Shown: positions 1 to 9,345 of the stretch, one piece after another
How positions within the stretch are numbered: position 1 is the first letter of the stretch
How the letters are laid out: each line of letters begins with the position of its first letter
NCBI GenBank assembly: GCA_964058805.1
Contig: CAXKVV010001384.1
Span: 1-25,935 of the forward strand
DNA length: 25,935 nt
Reading direction: 5' to 3'
Source: Schoenoplectus triqueter
Lineage: Eukaryota > Streptophyta > Magnoliopsida > Poales > Cyperaceae
Position numbers and translations under genes: made by a program
Notes under the pieces: generated by a model
The model's database searches: none
The model's input: only the letters and a program-made list of their open reading frames with translations
What the model was told of the DNA's origin: nothing

Positions 1-229
1 CATTCTTTTTTTCTATATATTCAGCTTTTCTACATTTGAGCATGTAAATTTTTGGGAGTCTCATTGACTCTAATATGATATCAGTATACATTTGAACCTT
101 CTTTTTTATTTTAAAATTATATTTCTTGCTTGTTGTTTTTTCCTTTCAATTTATTTTGGTATAGATCACTGCTCGCCAAGGCCTTAAGAAAGAAGCATTT
201 CTACAAGGAAACAATTAGAATTTAAAAAA
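1..229. other. Upstream region of the broken gene, probable intron end and leader
   Basis: This AT-rich stretch has a pyrimidine-rich tract that ends in a plausible 3' splice site at about 164-165 (TTTTGGTATAG). In the frame of the ATG at 230 a TAA occurs at 185-187. Either the ATG begins translation within an exon that starts near 166, or an exon begins after 188 and the true start lies outside the window. No separate gene is visible here. Confidence 0.4.
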
Positions 230-496
230 ATGCCAAGGAATCAGTTGGATTTGAATCCTTTTTCAATTGATGATTGGATCAAGTGGGACCCGCTCTCTAG
301 TGGGGATGGGGATTTACCATCCTTAGAAGATTCTAAAGTTTTTCCATCTGTCAACCTGAACTCCTGTAATCCAAACAAAGTAAAAACAGTTGATTTTGAT
401 TCAATTGTTCAAGAAAAAACATTTCTTCGGAGCCAGTACACTGATAAATTACATGACACTGAACCAGATCCTGGTGATAGAGAAGAAGCCAAAGCA

Positions 497-1001
497 GATG
501 AAATGCAATTAGATGATCAGAGAGCACAAATGAAGGTGTGTTTCTCAAAAGACGACGATATTTCCCTTGTTCCTGGTGGGTCTAACAAATATGATGGGAC
601 CCTGCACCCCAAAATAGAGGTTCCATCGAAGATACGCTACTCTGATAAAGATAATCCTGCCCCTGTGTCAGATGAAATGCATTTAGATGATCAAGCAGTG
701 CTATTGAAGGAGTGTCATTTAGAAAATGATTGTTCCTGGTGGTTTTTTTGGACAGTCTGGCAGAACTTTACACAATAAAATAGAGGCTTTGAAGGGATGC
801 AGCTTTGCAAAAGACTATTCTGTCCCAGTTGAAATGCAACTAGATAACCAAGTAGCACTATTGAAGGAGAGTGACTTAAAAAATAATGACATTAATGTCG
901 TTCCTGACTGTCCTCCCTGGTCTGACAAAACTTTGCACAAAAACATAGAGGCTCCATTGAAGGAATGCAACTTTGAAAAAGACAATTATGTCCTTCTGTC
1001 A
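497..1001 (+). repeat. Three tandem ~58-codon repeats inside the disrupted gene
   Basis: Units lie at 497-670 (174 nt), 671-827 (157 nt) and 828-1001 (174 nt). Each begins with a close match to EMQLDDQ, continues with LKE, VP and TLH-KIEA, and ends in a Lys-Asp-rich segment. The middle unit is 17 nt shorter, which is not a multiple of three, and the frame changes inside it near 735. The similarity is visible at both protein and DNA level, so the array arose by tandem duplication. Confidence 0.75.
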
Positions 1002-1500
1002 GATGGATATGGGGAAGAACTGTGTATGGAGACTGGTGGTAGGCAGTGTGATATTGAAGCTCCTCTGAGTGGCAGCTGGGCTGTTTTAGCAGATAAATTT
1101 GTGGAAAAACTGCAGATCCCATTTATTCAAAGTAAGCATAGCACAGACCAAAATGCTCCTGAGGGAGTCGTTGGCATCTGTGATGGAACAGTGGCCATCA
1201 CAAGCAATGATAATGAGGCAACCGTGGGAGAGAGTAATAGTTCATCAAGTAATTTAATTGATGAAGTATATGCTGAGACAGAAAATAAACCGAATGAAGG
1301 ATGATAAAGAGGGAGAGGTTGAGAACGTAAATAACAGAGATGCAATTGTGGAAACAGAGAAGTTGGAAGAATATACTTCAAAAATATATTTGATTGATGA
1401 TGAAGAAAAACAGACGGAGAAAGTTGATGAAAATATTGATGTTGAGGAAGAACAAGAGAGGGAACTTAAAATAATTTTAGATGACAGTAAGGAGATAGTT

Positions 1501-1505
1501 GATGC
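1501..1505. repeat. Left target-site duplication of the copia element
   Basis: GATGC sits directly before the LTR start (TGTTGG) and is matched exactly at 6187-6191. Five base pairs is the usual duplication length for copia integrases. Confidence 0.95.
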
Positions 1506-1854
1506 TGTTGGAATAATGAAAGGATAAACAAATAAACTAATAAATAATTTCTGCTGAAACTCTGTTCTTAATTCATTACATATTGGAGTCATACAATTAC
1601 ATAATGTTCTATGGTTTATATAGAATAGAACTTTCTTAAATTAACTCTACTACATTCATAAAATATCATCCATTATTTCCTATAAATTACCCCACTAACT
1701 CCATTACTTTCTAAATATAATTGCTAATAATTTTGACTCTTGTTTTTCCTAAAATAACCCTATAATAATTCTATCCTTACTGAAATTAGTTTTACTAAAA
1801 ATAATTTCCTAAATAGAAATATTCTAAAAATATATTTTGAATCAATTCTCAACA
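1506..1854 (-). repeat. 3' LTR of the copia element
   Basis: This 349-bp LTR is bounded by TG...CA. A TATA box, TATATAAA on the minus strand, lies at 1615-1622. Relative to the other LTR it has 14 extra bases near 1800-1815. The pol reading frame runs into it before stopping at 1760. Confidence 0.95.
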
Positions 1855-3583
1855 CTCCCCCTTGATTCAAATTGGTTACGCCAAGTTTCATCTGCAGAGT
1901 TTCAAATGTACTCAAAGCCAATGCTTTAGTTAGAATATCCGCCTTCTGATTTTCTGAAGTAACAAACTTGAGCTCAACTATCTTCTCAGCCACAAGATCT
2001 CTGATGAAGTGGAGTTTAATGTCAATATGCTTTGACCTTCCATGGAACACCGGATTCTTTGCTATTGCTATGGCTAATTGATTATCATAGTAAATTTGTG
2101 TAGGTTGTTGTTGTTCCCATCCAACGTCTTCAAGTATTTTCCTTAGCCAAATTGCTTGACAAGCTGCTGAATTGACTGCAACATATTCAGCATCTGAAGA
2201 GGATAACGCCACGGTTGATTGCTTCTTTGAACTCCAACTGATTGCATTGGAACCACATGAGAACACGTAGCCTGAGGTGCTTCTTCTATCTTCTACACAT
2301 CCAGCCCAATTACTATCACTGTACCCTACTAACTCAAATGAGCTTTTGCTGCCATACCAAAGCCCATAGTCAGCTGTTCCAAAGATATACTTCAGTACCC
2401 TTTTTGCTGCGCCAAAATGATGTTTGGTTGGATTATGCATGTATCTAGAAATCACTCCTACTGTATATGAGATGTCAGGCCTTGTGTGTGTTAAATAAAT
2501 CAAATCACCAATTAGACTTCTGAATTTTGTTCCATCAGCCGAACCTGTACCATCTTCCTTCACTAATTTTTCATTGACATTCATAGGTGTAGATGCAGGT
2601 TTGTAATTATGCATTCCAAATTTCTTTAGCAAGTCTCTAGCATACTTCATTTGTGACACAAAGATGCTGCCACTTTCCTGCTCCACTTCTAAACCAAGAA
2701 AATAATGTAACAACCTCAAATCTGACATCTCAAATTGCTGCTTCATGCTACTTCGAAATTGTTCCACTAATTCTTCATTTGTGCCCATGTAAATCATATC
2801 ATCAACAGACAAGCATACAACCAACATACCATTTGCTCCGTTCTTCTTAACATAGAGATTAGGCTCACTCTTGCTTCTTTCAAAACCAGAATTTATGAAA
2901 TAGACATCAATTTTGCTGTACCATGCCCGTGGTGCTTGTTTCAATCCATATAAAGCCTTCACCAATTTGTACACCCAATCTTCTTTGTCTTTGACTTCAA
3001 ACCCTCTCAGTTGTTCAACGTACACCTCTTCTGCTAGCTCTCTATTGAGAAAAGCTGATTTCACATCAAACTGGTAAACAGGTTTCTTCAAGTGTGCTGC
3101 CAATGCCAACAGCAGCCTCACTGTTTCAAACCTTGCAACGGGTGAGAATGTCTCTTCATAATCTACTCCATACTCTTGAGCATAACCCTTAACTATCAAT
3201 CTTGCTTTGTACTTCTGCACACTTCCATCAGCACCAAACTTTGTTTTATATACCCATTTTACCCCTATTGCACGTTTGTCTTTAGGAAGTTCAACTAGCT
3301 GCCAGGTTTGATTCTTTTCTATTGCTGATACTTCTTCTTGCATTGCTTGACACCACTCCTCTTTTTCAATTGCCTCCTCAAAGCACTCAGGATCAGCTAC
3401 CATAAGCACCTGTGTTGTGTCATATAGTTCTTGTAAGGTCTTGGTCTTTTGCTGTGATGGTTGATTGCCTCGTCTTCTATAAACTTGTATTGGTTTTGGC
3501 ATGTTGTCTATTTCTGATTGGAGCTCCTCGCTATCCTCATCTTCATCTTGTAAAGCAATTGGTGCTTCAACACCATCTGAGTT
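1760..3583 (-). pseudogene. pol: Reverse transcriptase and RNase H part of copia pol, active-site box altered
   Basis: Open in one frame from just after the TGA at 3584-3586 to a stop at 1760-1762 inside the LTR. The first in-frame ATG is at 3500-3502, and numbering here is from that Met. The copia RT segment includes W-V-YKTKF (83-89), FDVKSAFLN (145-153) and ALYGLKQAPRAWY (183-195). The catalytic YVDD box reads SVDD at 232-235 (TCT codon at 2807-2809): both Asp remain but the Tyr is lost. RNase H follows, with GYSDSNWAG (393-401), DAEY (437-440), YYDNQLA (471-477) and ADILTKAL (521-528). The frame lacks its own start context and depended on the gag-pol frame upstream. The Ser substitution suggests reduced or lost polymerase activity even if expressed. 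Confidence 0.93.
1855..1863 (-). other. Polypurine tract
   Basis: The minus strand reads AAGGGGGAG immediately before the 3' LTR, the expected place for the plus-strand DNA primer. The pol frame still reads through it. Confidence 0.9.
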
Positions 3584-3586
3584 TCA

Positions 3587-4845
3587 TCTCCAACTCATGT
3601 TCTCATCAAACATCACATTGTGGCTGACAATTGTCTTCTTTGTTTTGGGGTTATAAAGTCGATATCCCTTCAATTGAATGCAATAGCCAATGAAAATGCA
3701 TTTTCCAGATTTGGCATCCAACTTCTTTCGGTGGTGTGAGTTGACTAGAGTGTATGCAATGCATCCAAAGACTCGTGGCTCACTGTTGGTTTTCTTCCAA
3801 ACCACGCTTCATAGGGGGTTTTGTTCATGACTGCCTTCGTCGGTGAAAGATTGAGGATGTAAACTGCCGTGGCTACAGCTTCTGCCCCAAAAGAATTCGG
3901 CATGCCCTTTGATTGTAACATGCTTCTTGCCAATCCAACAATAGTTCGGTTCTTTCGTTCTGCTACACCGTTTTGCTCGGGGGTGTAAGGTGTGGTGAGT
4001 TGTTGTAAGATGCCCTCATTTTCACAAAATTGCTTGAATTCGGTTGATTGATATTCGTCACCTCGATCTGATCTTAGAATTTTTAGCCGAGACCCTATTT
4101 GTGTTTCAGCCATGGCCTTGAATTTTTTTAAAAACCTAAGTGCTTCACTTTTATAGGTAAGGAAGAATACCCATGCCATTCTACTGAAATCGTCAATAAA
4201 TAACATAAAATATTTGCTTCCTCCCATTGAACTTGTCTCCATAGGCCCACATAGGTCGGTATGCACCAATTCAAGTACTCGAGTTGCACGGAGAGATTTA
4301 ACCTTTGAAAATGGTAATTTTGATTGTTTGCCAAGAATACAATTTTCACATAACCCGACTTCTTCTATCTCTGGTAGCCCTATCACCATATGTTTCTGGT
4401 TTAGTAACTTTAAACCATTGATATTTAAATGTCCATACCTTAGATATCATAATCGACTTTGATTAAGTTATGTGACTGCAAGTGCACTTTCATCAACTTC
4501 GACCATCTCCAGCGGAAATAAGTTATTGTGTGTCTTTTGAATGGTTGCTACTGCATGCTTTGTTCCTGACTCCTCAATTTTACACGTATTGCCTTTAAAT
4601 TTGATCGTATACCCGTTGTTTATCATTTGTCCGATGCTTAAGAGATTTTATGAAAGTTGGGGGATGTAGTACACATTTTGTAAAAACCTTATATTGCTTG
4701 CAGTTTGGACAGCCACCTTGCCTATGCCTTCAACTTGTATTTCTTTGTTGTTACCAAGTCTCACAGACTTCTTGTATGACTTGTCCAGTTCTTCAAAGAA
4801 ATGCTTGAAACCGAACATGTGATTAGAACACCCACTGTCCAGAAA
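3587..4845 (-). pseudogene. pol: Protease and integrase part of copia pol, with stops and a frameshift
   Basis: The frame continues from gag. The aspartic protease motif LDSGCSNHM lies right after the TGA at 4846-4848. Further in-frame stops are TAA 4648-4650, TAA 4468-4470 and TGA 4447-4449. The GAG-pre-integrase zinc-binding segment is damaged: the first His is replaced by Tyr next to the last stop, while GHLN and CENC remain. The integrase core is readable (3745-4389), with HTDLCGP, RSDRGDEY and NGVAERKN giving the D, D and E residues; the usual GGE is GDE here. A one-base frame change near 3775-3783 moves the frame to 3584-3805, where VFGCIAY and the C-terminal part continue to TGA 3584-3586. 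As it stands no complete enzyme can be made. Confidence 0.92.
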
Positions 4846-5811
4846 TCATACTTGACTTACATCTGATATTTCATCTGTTTTTGTCATGAAGAGCATGGCT
4901 TCAGTGCCTTTCTCACTGTCTTTCTCCTCAACAACATTGGCTTGCCCTTCATCACGCTTCTTCTTGTAGCAATTAGCTTGCACATGACCGATCCTGTGGC
5001 AATAGTGACATTCAACGCCTTGCTTGCCTTGTCCGTCTTCCCTCTTCTTCTTGTAACAATCTGCCTTGACATGACCAAACTTGTGGCAATAGTAGCACTT
5101 GATATCCTTCTTTGTTTGTTGTTGACGGTTGTCTCTACTGCCTGTATCTCTTCCACGACCTCTACTGCTACGACCTCTCCCTCTGTCTGAATTGCCTTTG
5201 GTGAGGAACGCCTTAGAATCATCCTTCTCTTCAGATCTGAGAAGTCGTACTTCATGGACTTGCAATGAACCCATCAACTCGTCGAAAGAGTATGTGGACA
5301 GATCTTTAGATTCTCCAATCGCTGCTACAACATGGTCGAATTTGGTTGTAAGGTTGCGCAATACTTTCATTACTACATTTCCTTCAGAAAGATCTTCACC
5401 ACAGCTACGGATTTGATTAACAATTATTGAGACTAGTGTGAGAAACTGCTGAATTATTTCGCCTTGTTTCATGCTCAATGTTTCAAATTCACGCCTTAAC
5501 CCTTGTAATTTGATGGCAATAACCTTTGAACTGCCCTGAAACACAGTTTTTAAAATTGTCCAAGCATCTTTCGCTGTTGTCGCCGTTGAAATTTTCGTGA
5601 ATATCGACTCATGCATTGCCGATTGTATAAAGAACAGCGCTCTTGCATCCTTCTTTTGATCATCTGTCGTAGTCCCGGCACCTTTCTCGACTAACTCCCA
5701 CAGACCATAAGACTTGAATAGAGTTGTCATCTTAATACTCCAAAAATCATAATTTTCTCCTTTGAAAAGTGGAATCGACGGATTAGACATGTTGGCGCCT
5801 GCTTCTTCCAT
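4846..5811 (-). CDS. gag: Gag region of the copia element (capsid-like and nucleocapsid)
   Basis: The likely start is the ATG at 5809-5811 (MEEAGANMSN), because the frame upstream of it runs through the primer site and LTR. It gives 321 residues. The N-terminal part (NPSIPLFKGENYDFW, then WTILKTVFQGS) matches the copia gag polypeptide family (UBN2-type). An Arg-Gly-rich segment lies near residues 210-221. Two CX2CX4HX4C zinc knuckles follow at about 239-252 and 268-281 and would bind RNA. The knuckles and their linkers are a recent tandem copy of about 87 nt. The frame ends at TGA 4846-4848, just before the protease DSG motif, where a Trp codon is usual. That suggests the gag and pol frame was once single. 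Gag may be the only product still made. Confidence 0.9.
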   Translation of the reverse strand: MEEAGANMSNPSIPLFKGENYDFWSIKMTTLFKSYGLWELVEKGAGTTTDDQKKDARALFFIQSAMHESIFTKISTATTAKDAWTILKTVFQGSSKVIAIKLQGLRREFETLSMKQGEIIQQFLTLVSIIVNQIRSCGEDLSEGNVVMKVLRNLTTKFDHVVAAIGESKDLSTYSFDELMGSLQVHEVRLLRSEEKDDSKAFLTKGNSDRGRGRSSRGRGRDTGSRDNRQQQTKKDIKCYYCHKFGHVKADCYKKKREDGQGKQGVECHYCHRIGHVQANCYKKKRDEGQANVVEEKDSEKGTEAMLFMTKTDEISDVSQV

Positions 5812-5836
5812 TGAAAACAGCCCAAGATTTCTACCG

Positions 5837-5848
5837 GCTCTGATACCA
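5837..5848 (-). other. Primer binding site for initiator tRNA-Met
   Basis: The minus strand reads TGGTATCAGAGC, complementary to the 3' end of plant initiator tRNA-Met, three bases inside the 5' LTR. It primes minus-strand DNA synthesis. Confidence 0.95.
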
Positions 5849-5851
5849 AAT

Positions 5852-6186
5852 TGTTGGAATAATGAAAGGATAAACAAATAAACTAACAAATAATTTCTGC
5901 TGAAACTCTCTTCTTAATTCACTGCATATTGGAGTCATACAATTACATAATATTCTATGGTTTATATAGCATAGAACTTTCTTAAATTAACTCAACTACA
6001 TTCATAAAATATCATCCACTACTTCCTATAAATTACCCCACTAACTCCATTACTTTCTAAATATAATTGCTAATAATTTTGACTCTTGTCTTTTCTAAAA
6101 TAACCCTATAATAATTCTATCCTTGCTGAAATTAATTTTACAAAAAATAAACATTCTAAAAATATATTTTGAATCTATTCTCAACA
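5852..6186 (-). repeat. 5' LTR of the copia element
   Basis: This 335-bp LTR is bounded by TG...CA. Transcription of the element would start here and run leftwards, against the host gene. Confidence 0.95.
5961..5968 (-). promoter_or_regulatory. TATA box of the 5' LTR
   Basis: The minus strand reads GCTATATAAACC, a canonical plant TATA box. It is placed so that the R region would begin roughly 30 bp further on, near 5930. The matching box in the other LTR is at 1615-1622. Confidence 0.7.
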
Positions 6187-6191
6187 GATGC
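6187..6191. repeat. Right target-site duplication of the copia element
   Basis: GATGC sits directly after the LTR end (CAACA), identical to 1501-1505. The host reading frame resumes in the same phase from this site. Confidence 0.95.
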
Positions 6192-6313
6192 AACTGCTAG
6201 TACCAGTAGCAGTATTTCTTTGATGGAAACGATTCTGCATGATTTAGGAGAGAAGCGGGATTGGGAGACTACAAATTTTGCACAAACGTCTTCCTGCCCT
6301 AGCAGTACAAAAG

Positions 6314-6432
6314 GTTTGGTGCCTAAATCTGTCTACATTGTTTCTTTTCTTAGAACCTTTTTATTTGATTTTAGAAAATTGATCTTGGTGATCATCATGC
6401 TAATCCAAATTATTTTTATTTCTTTTTTTCAG
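6314..6432 (+). other. Predicted intron of the disrupted gene
   Basis: The donor AAAAG|GTTTGG and the strong acceptor TTTTTTTCAG|GAAAAAG bound a T-rich 119-bp segment. Joining the flanks in phase 1 gives a last exon that is open for 32 further codons and ends at TAA 6531-6533. The donor is weak. A GT at 6319 is an alternative that gives a different open tail. Confidence 0.5.
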
Positions 6433-7756
6433 GAAAAAGAAAACAGAAAGGACTTCCATTACATCAACCTTATACAATGTCTTTCAAAGGTCCTTTTAAG
6501 CATATGCTTTTTAGGAAGAAGTCAAAAAGATAAACCATCTTCTTTTATTTGAAAAAAATTCCCCTGATTTTTGAATTCGAACAAAAATGCAAAAACTCTC
6601 ATATTTTCTTTACAAGGTCAAAACCAATGGTAAGTTAAATTTGTTATTTCTCCTTGCCATTGGCACCAAATTATTAATTATCTTTCGTTGGGATGAAGGA
6701 TTGGGTTAGTTCATTGAGTTCGTTAGGGTTGAGATTTGTGGTATTGCAATTTGCGAAGGTGAAGAGACCTTTAGATGTACACGAGTATATTTTTTGTGGT
6801 ACTCGTAGATATGCATTGCTGCTTGGTAGTCTTCGCTTTGTGGCTTTGCGGTCTTGGGCATGTAATGATTATGATTATACAACAAAATATATTTTTTTTT
6901 CAGTACATGATTTGTATTAAAAAGTGGGATTCTTTTATGTCGGGAAAAAGAAATAAAAAATTATAAAACGTGAAATAAATTGTGCAAAACGAAAGACACG
7001 ATCGCATAAGTACAATTTTTTAGGGCAATTTGATCCATAAAAAAAATGCTAAATTTCGTTCATTTTTTGTTTTGTTTTAGTTTTACTTTATTCCCTGTAC
7101 TTGATACAAAGTCATGAAACCATGAACGAATCAATTATTGAAGATCCACCCACCATTCTAGTGGCGTGACTATTTTTTTAAGGCTATTATTGACCTATAA
7201 GGAAATAAAGCATTTTGTGTTATTCTTTCATTTTTATTCTATTTGTTTTAGATCTCAGATGTTTTCAGTGAACATTCACTCTTTGTTTATAGCAGGAAAA
7301 TGAGCTTACACTTGAACCGTCGTTTGCAAAGCAAATTATTTCCGCAAAATACACAGCTAATATAAAACTCGAGTTTCTTTCTTTGCTTGGCCTCTGTTGC
7401 TGAATTATATTTATTACCAGCTGCCAGTGTAGTTCGCCATATATAGTTGGTTCCAGTTCTGTTTTTGGTGAAATTTCAATTGTTCTCTTATTTTGAGCAC
7501 AAAATAGGCAACATGTTTTGGTGCTTTTGAAGGTGGGCGTTGACATTATCTTGTCTGTAAACCAAACATGCACTCACTCATTCCCATCTTTAATTCTTTC
7601 CTCTCACACATGCAAAAACCAACCAAGAAGTAAATAAAACACACGCACCCACTTATTGATTAGTGATTACATTACAGGCTTAGTTATATAGGCCGTGTCA
7701 GAGATGGAGAGAGAGCGCCATATGCTTCGCTGCTCGCTGGGCCCCATTTTCCATAG

Positions 7757-7896
7757 GTACCATGTTTCTGCACAGGAGATTACTGCGCTCTGATTGGCTG
7801 GATTCCCTGCCTTGAATCATGCCAACCAATCAACGCTTGAAAGCAGCGCACTTTGGAGTCAATGCCAATGGGTGCAAGAAACGAGGCACTTGGTAC
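7757..7896. repeat. Long imperfect inverted repeat (hairpin) with CCAAT motifs
   Basis: The left arm (GTACCA, GTTTC, TGCAC, TGCGCT, TGATTGGCTGG) is matched in order by the reverse complement of the right arm (GTACCA, GTTTC, TGCAC, TGCGCT, TTGATTGGTTGG). The right arm is longer and has extra segments. ATTGG/CCAAT boxes occur in both arms. It could be a decayed inverted duplication, a small MITE, or a source of hairpin RNA. I matched no known plant miRNA in it by eye. Confidence 0.5.
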
Positions 7897-9104
7897 TGTG
7901 CAAGTGATATCCTTTTGACTTCCCCCTGTTGCCTACTGGTTTAAATTTGGTTATTCTAGTACCTGTGTCTTTTCTGGTAGCCTACTAGCCTTGCTTTCAA
8001 AAGAAAATCATGGCCCAAATCTTAGATGCATATATCATGCTCCTCATGTTCAGAGTTTGTGGTGGGGCACTATGCATCATCCGTCCTTGTCAAACTAGAT
8101 GAGAAAATTTTAAAACAAATTACTTACATTTATAATTGGATTATAAACCTGGCATGTGCTCTACTATGCATGCAGGAACTGAACAAAAATGGTTTAGTTT
8201 TGGACAAGAGATTTCATGATGATGTATAATCATAGAAAATAAGATGAAGACTAAAGCACAGCGTCTACCAAAGCAAGACAGCCTTTTCCAATGCATCTAA
8301 CAATGAGAGAAGCCAATGATTTGAGAAAAGTTTTGGGTCATTTCATGCTAATATTTCTTCATAATTAGCTTTGCATCCGATCATTGACCTAAAAAATTGA
8401 AGAGACATTTGGAGTAAATTAGTGCTTGCATCTCTTCCCTTTGATTCATGGTACTGTGCAAGTTGAGGTTAGTGGGCGGGGCACCTTCTCCTTGCTTTAG
8501 TCAAAATGCAGTTTGAGTATAATTCCTGAAGTTCAAATTCCTAATGAATCAAATAGAAATGCTCCTCAGTACGACGAGATACTTCTTTATATACATCTGA
8601 TTATTATTATATTTCTAAATAAAACCTAATATGTTCATTTTTGAAAAATTATAATATATATTTTTTTAACAGATACGAATGCAATTTGTAAATTATATTT
8701 GAATCTCTAAACTTAAATTCGGTACTCAACATTAAAGATTGACTGATTTAGCTCAGAATTCATTTCAATTAATAACATTTTCCACACTTTTTTGCGTTCA
8801 AAGCATCACTAAATCTTGTTGTACTTTGTCTAAATCATTGAGAATTTGCATCCCTACTTCACGAATGAAATTAATTAATAATGTCTATTCCATGAATCCG
8901 AAGGACCCTGTCGTAGTGATTGTCTTGCCCGTAGTCTAAAATCGATGGATGATCAGTCTCTTGAGCACTTACATTGGCGATTAAACTAAATTGATTTTAC
9001 TTGAAAAGTAAGCAATTAAGTTAAATGAAATAGCAACCGTGGAGTGTTGACCTGTAAATATGATCCAATTGACATGATGCAAATTCAACATGGCAATGGT
9101 TGCC

Positions 9105-9127
9105 CCTCTCTCTCTCTCTCTCTCTCT
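9105..9127. repeat. (CT)n microsatellite
   Basis: An uninterrupted CT run of about 11 units in otherwise AT-rich intergenic DNA. Confidence 0.9.
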
Positions 9128-9308
9128 AAAAAGCGAGAGCAAAAACATGGAAGCACAAGCGCAGCACCAAATTAATGTTGCACAACGAAGGGCAACATTT
9201 GTAATTGTTCCTGATACACAATTAAATTCTCAACTAAGTGCATTTTTCTCTCTTTTTCTTATTTTGGAAAGTTAAAAGCTGACATTATATTCAAATGCTG
9301 GGGCGATA

Positions 9309-9345
9309 TTAAGGTGAGCGCCAGCCGGCGCCCGGATCACGCGAA
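9309..9345. repeat. Short dispersed repeat with CAGCCGGYG core, copy 1
   Basis: The segment around AAGGTGAGCGCCAGCCGG is GC-rich and unlike its surroundings. A diverged copy is at 21210-21250 (AAGGTGGGTGTCAGCCGG), and in both copies an AAAATAAA stretch follows. It abuts the truncated end of the CACTA-like element and is probably a fragment of another transposable element. Its family is not identified. Confidence 0.45.

Larger units (their letters stand above)
1506..6186 (-). mobile_element. Ty1/copia LTR retrotransposon, nearly full length, coding-defective
   Basis: This 4,681-bp element has, in minus-strand order, 5' LTR, tRNA-Met primer site, gag, protease, integrase, reverse transcriptase, RNase H, polypurine tract and 3' LTR. 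Integrase before reverse transcriptase is the order that defines copia elements. The LTRs start TGTTG and end CAACA, and GATGC is duplicated on both sides (1501-1505 and 6187-6191). By hand count the LTRs differ at about 16 of about 335 aligned positions plus one 14-bp indel. That suggests an insertion of roughly one to a few million years if common plant rates apply. Pol carries four nonsense codons between 4848 and 4447, a frameshift near 3780 and another stop at 3584-3586, so it cannot make a complete polyprotein. I did not assign a copia lineage. Confidence 0.97.
230..6533 (+). pseudogene. Disrupted gene of unknown family with tandem 58-codon repeats, split by a copia element
   Basis: I do not recognise the family. 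Coding pieces run about 230-735, 735-1290 and 1290-1505, then continue after the retrotransposon at 6192-6313 and, after a predicted intron, at 6433-6533. Without the element the protein would be about 500 residues. The N-terminus begins MPRNQLDLNPF and contains DDWIKWD. Three tandem repeats follow at 497-670, 671-827 and 828-1001, each opening near EMQLDDQ and containing TLH-KIEAP. An acidic, Glu/Asp-rich stretch comes next, then a Ser/Thr patch, then a very basic tail ending RKKSKR. Two frame changes (near 735 and near 1290) break the frame independently of the insertion, so I call it a pseudogene. The GATGC duplication keeps the host frame across the empty site. The basic tail resembles a nuclear localisation signal, but a nuclear role is inference. 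Alternative: an expressed gene elsewhere in the genome, of which this is a decayed copy. Confidence 0.65.
6534..9299. other. Intergenic, no gene seen
   Basis: The first 150 bp may be the 3' end of the disrupted gene. The rest is AT-rich with stops in all frames; the few open frames (for example 7265-7573 on the minus strand, 8739-8939) have no family features and low-complexity composition. Notable items are the hairpin at 7757-7896 and the (CT)n run at 9105-9127. Confidence 0.6.

Noticed and set aside
6693..6966. Two overlapping plus-strand open frames after the disrupted gene
   Set aside because: Both are short and overlap in different frames, and they lie past the predicted last exon.
7265..7573. 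Minus-strand open frame of 102 codons
   Set aside because: No recognisable motif and no supporting promoter or splice signals.
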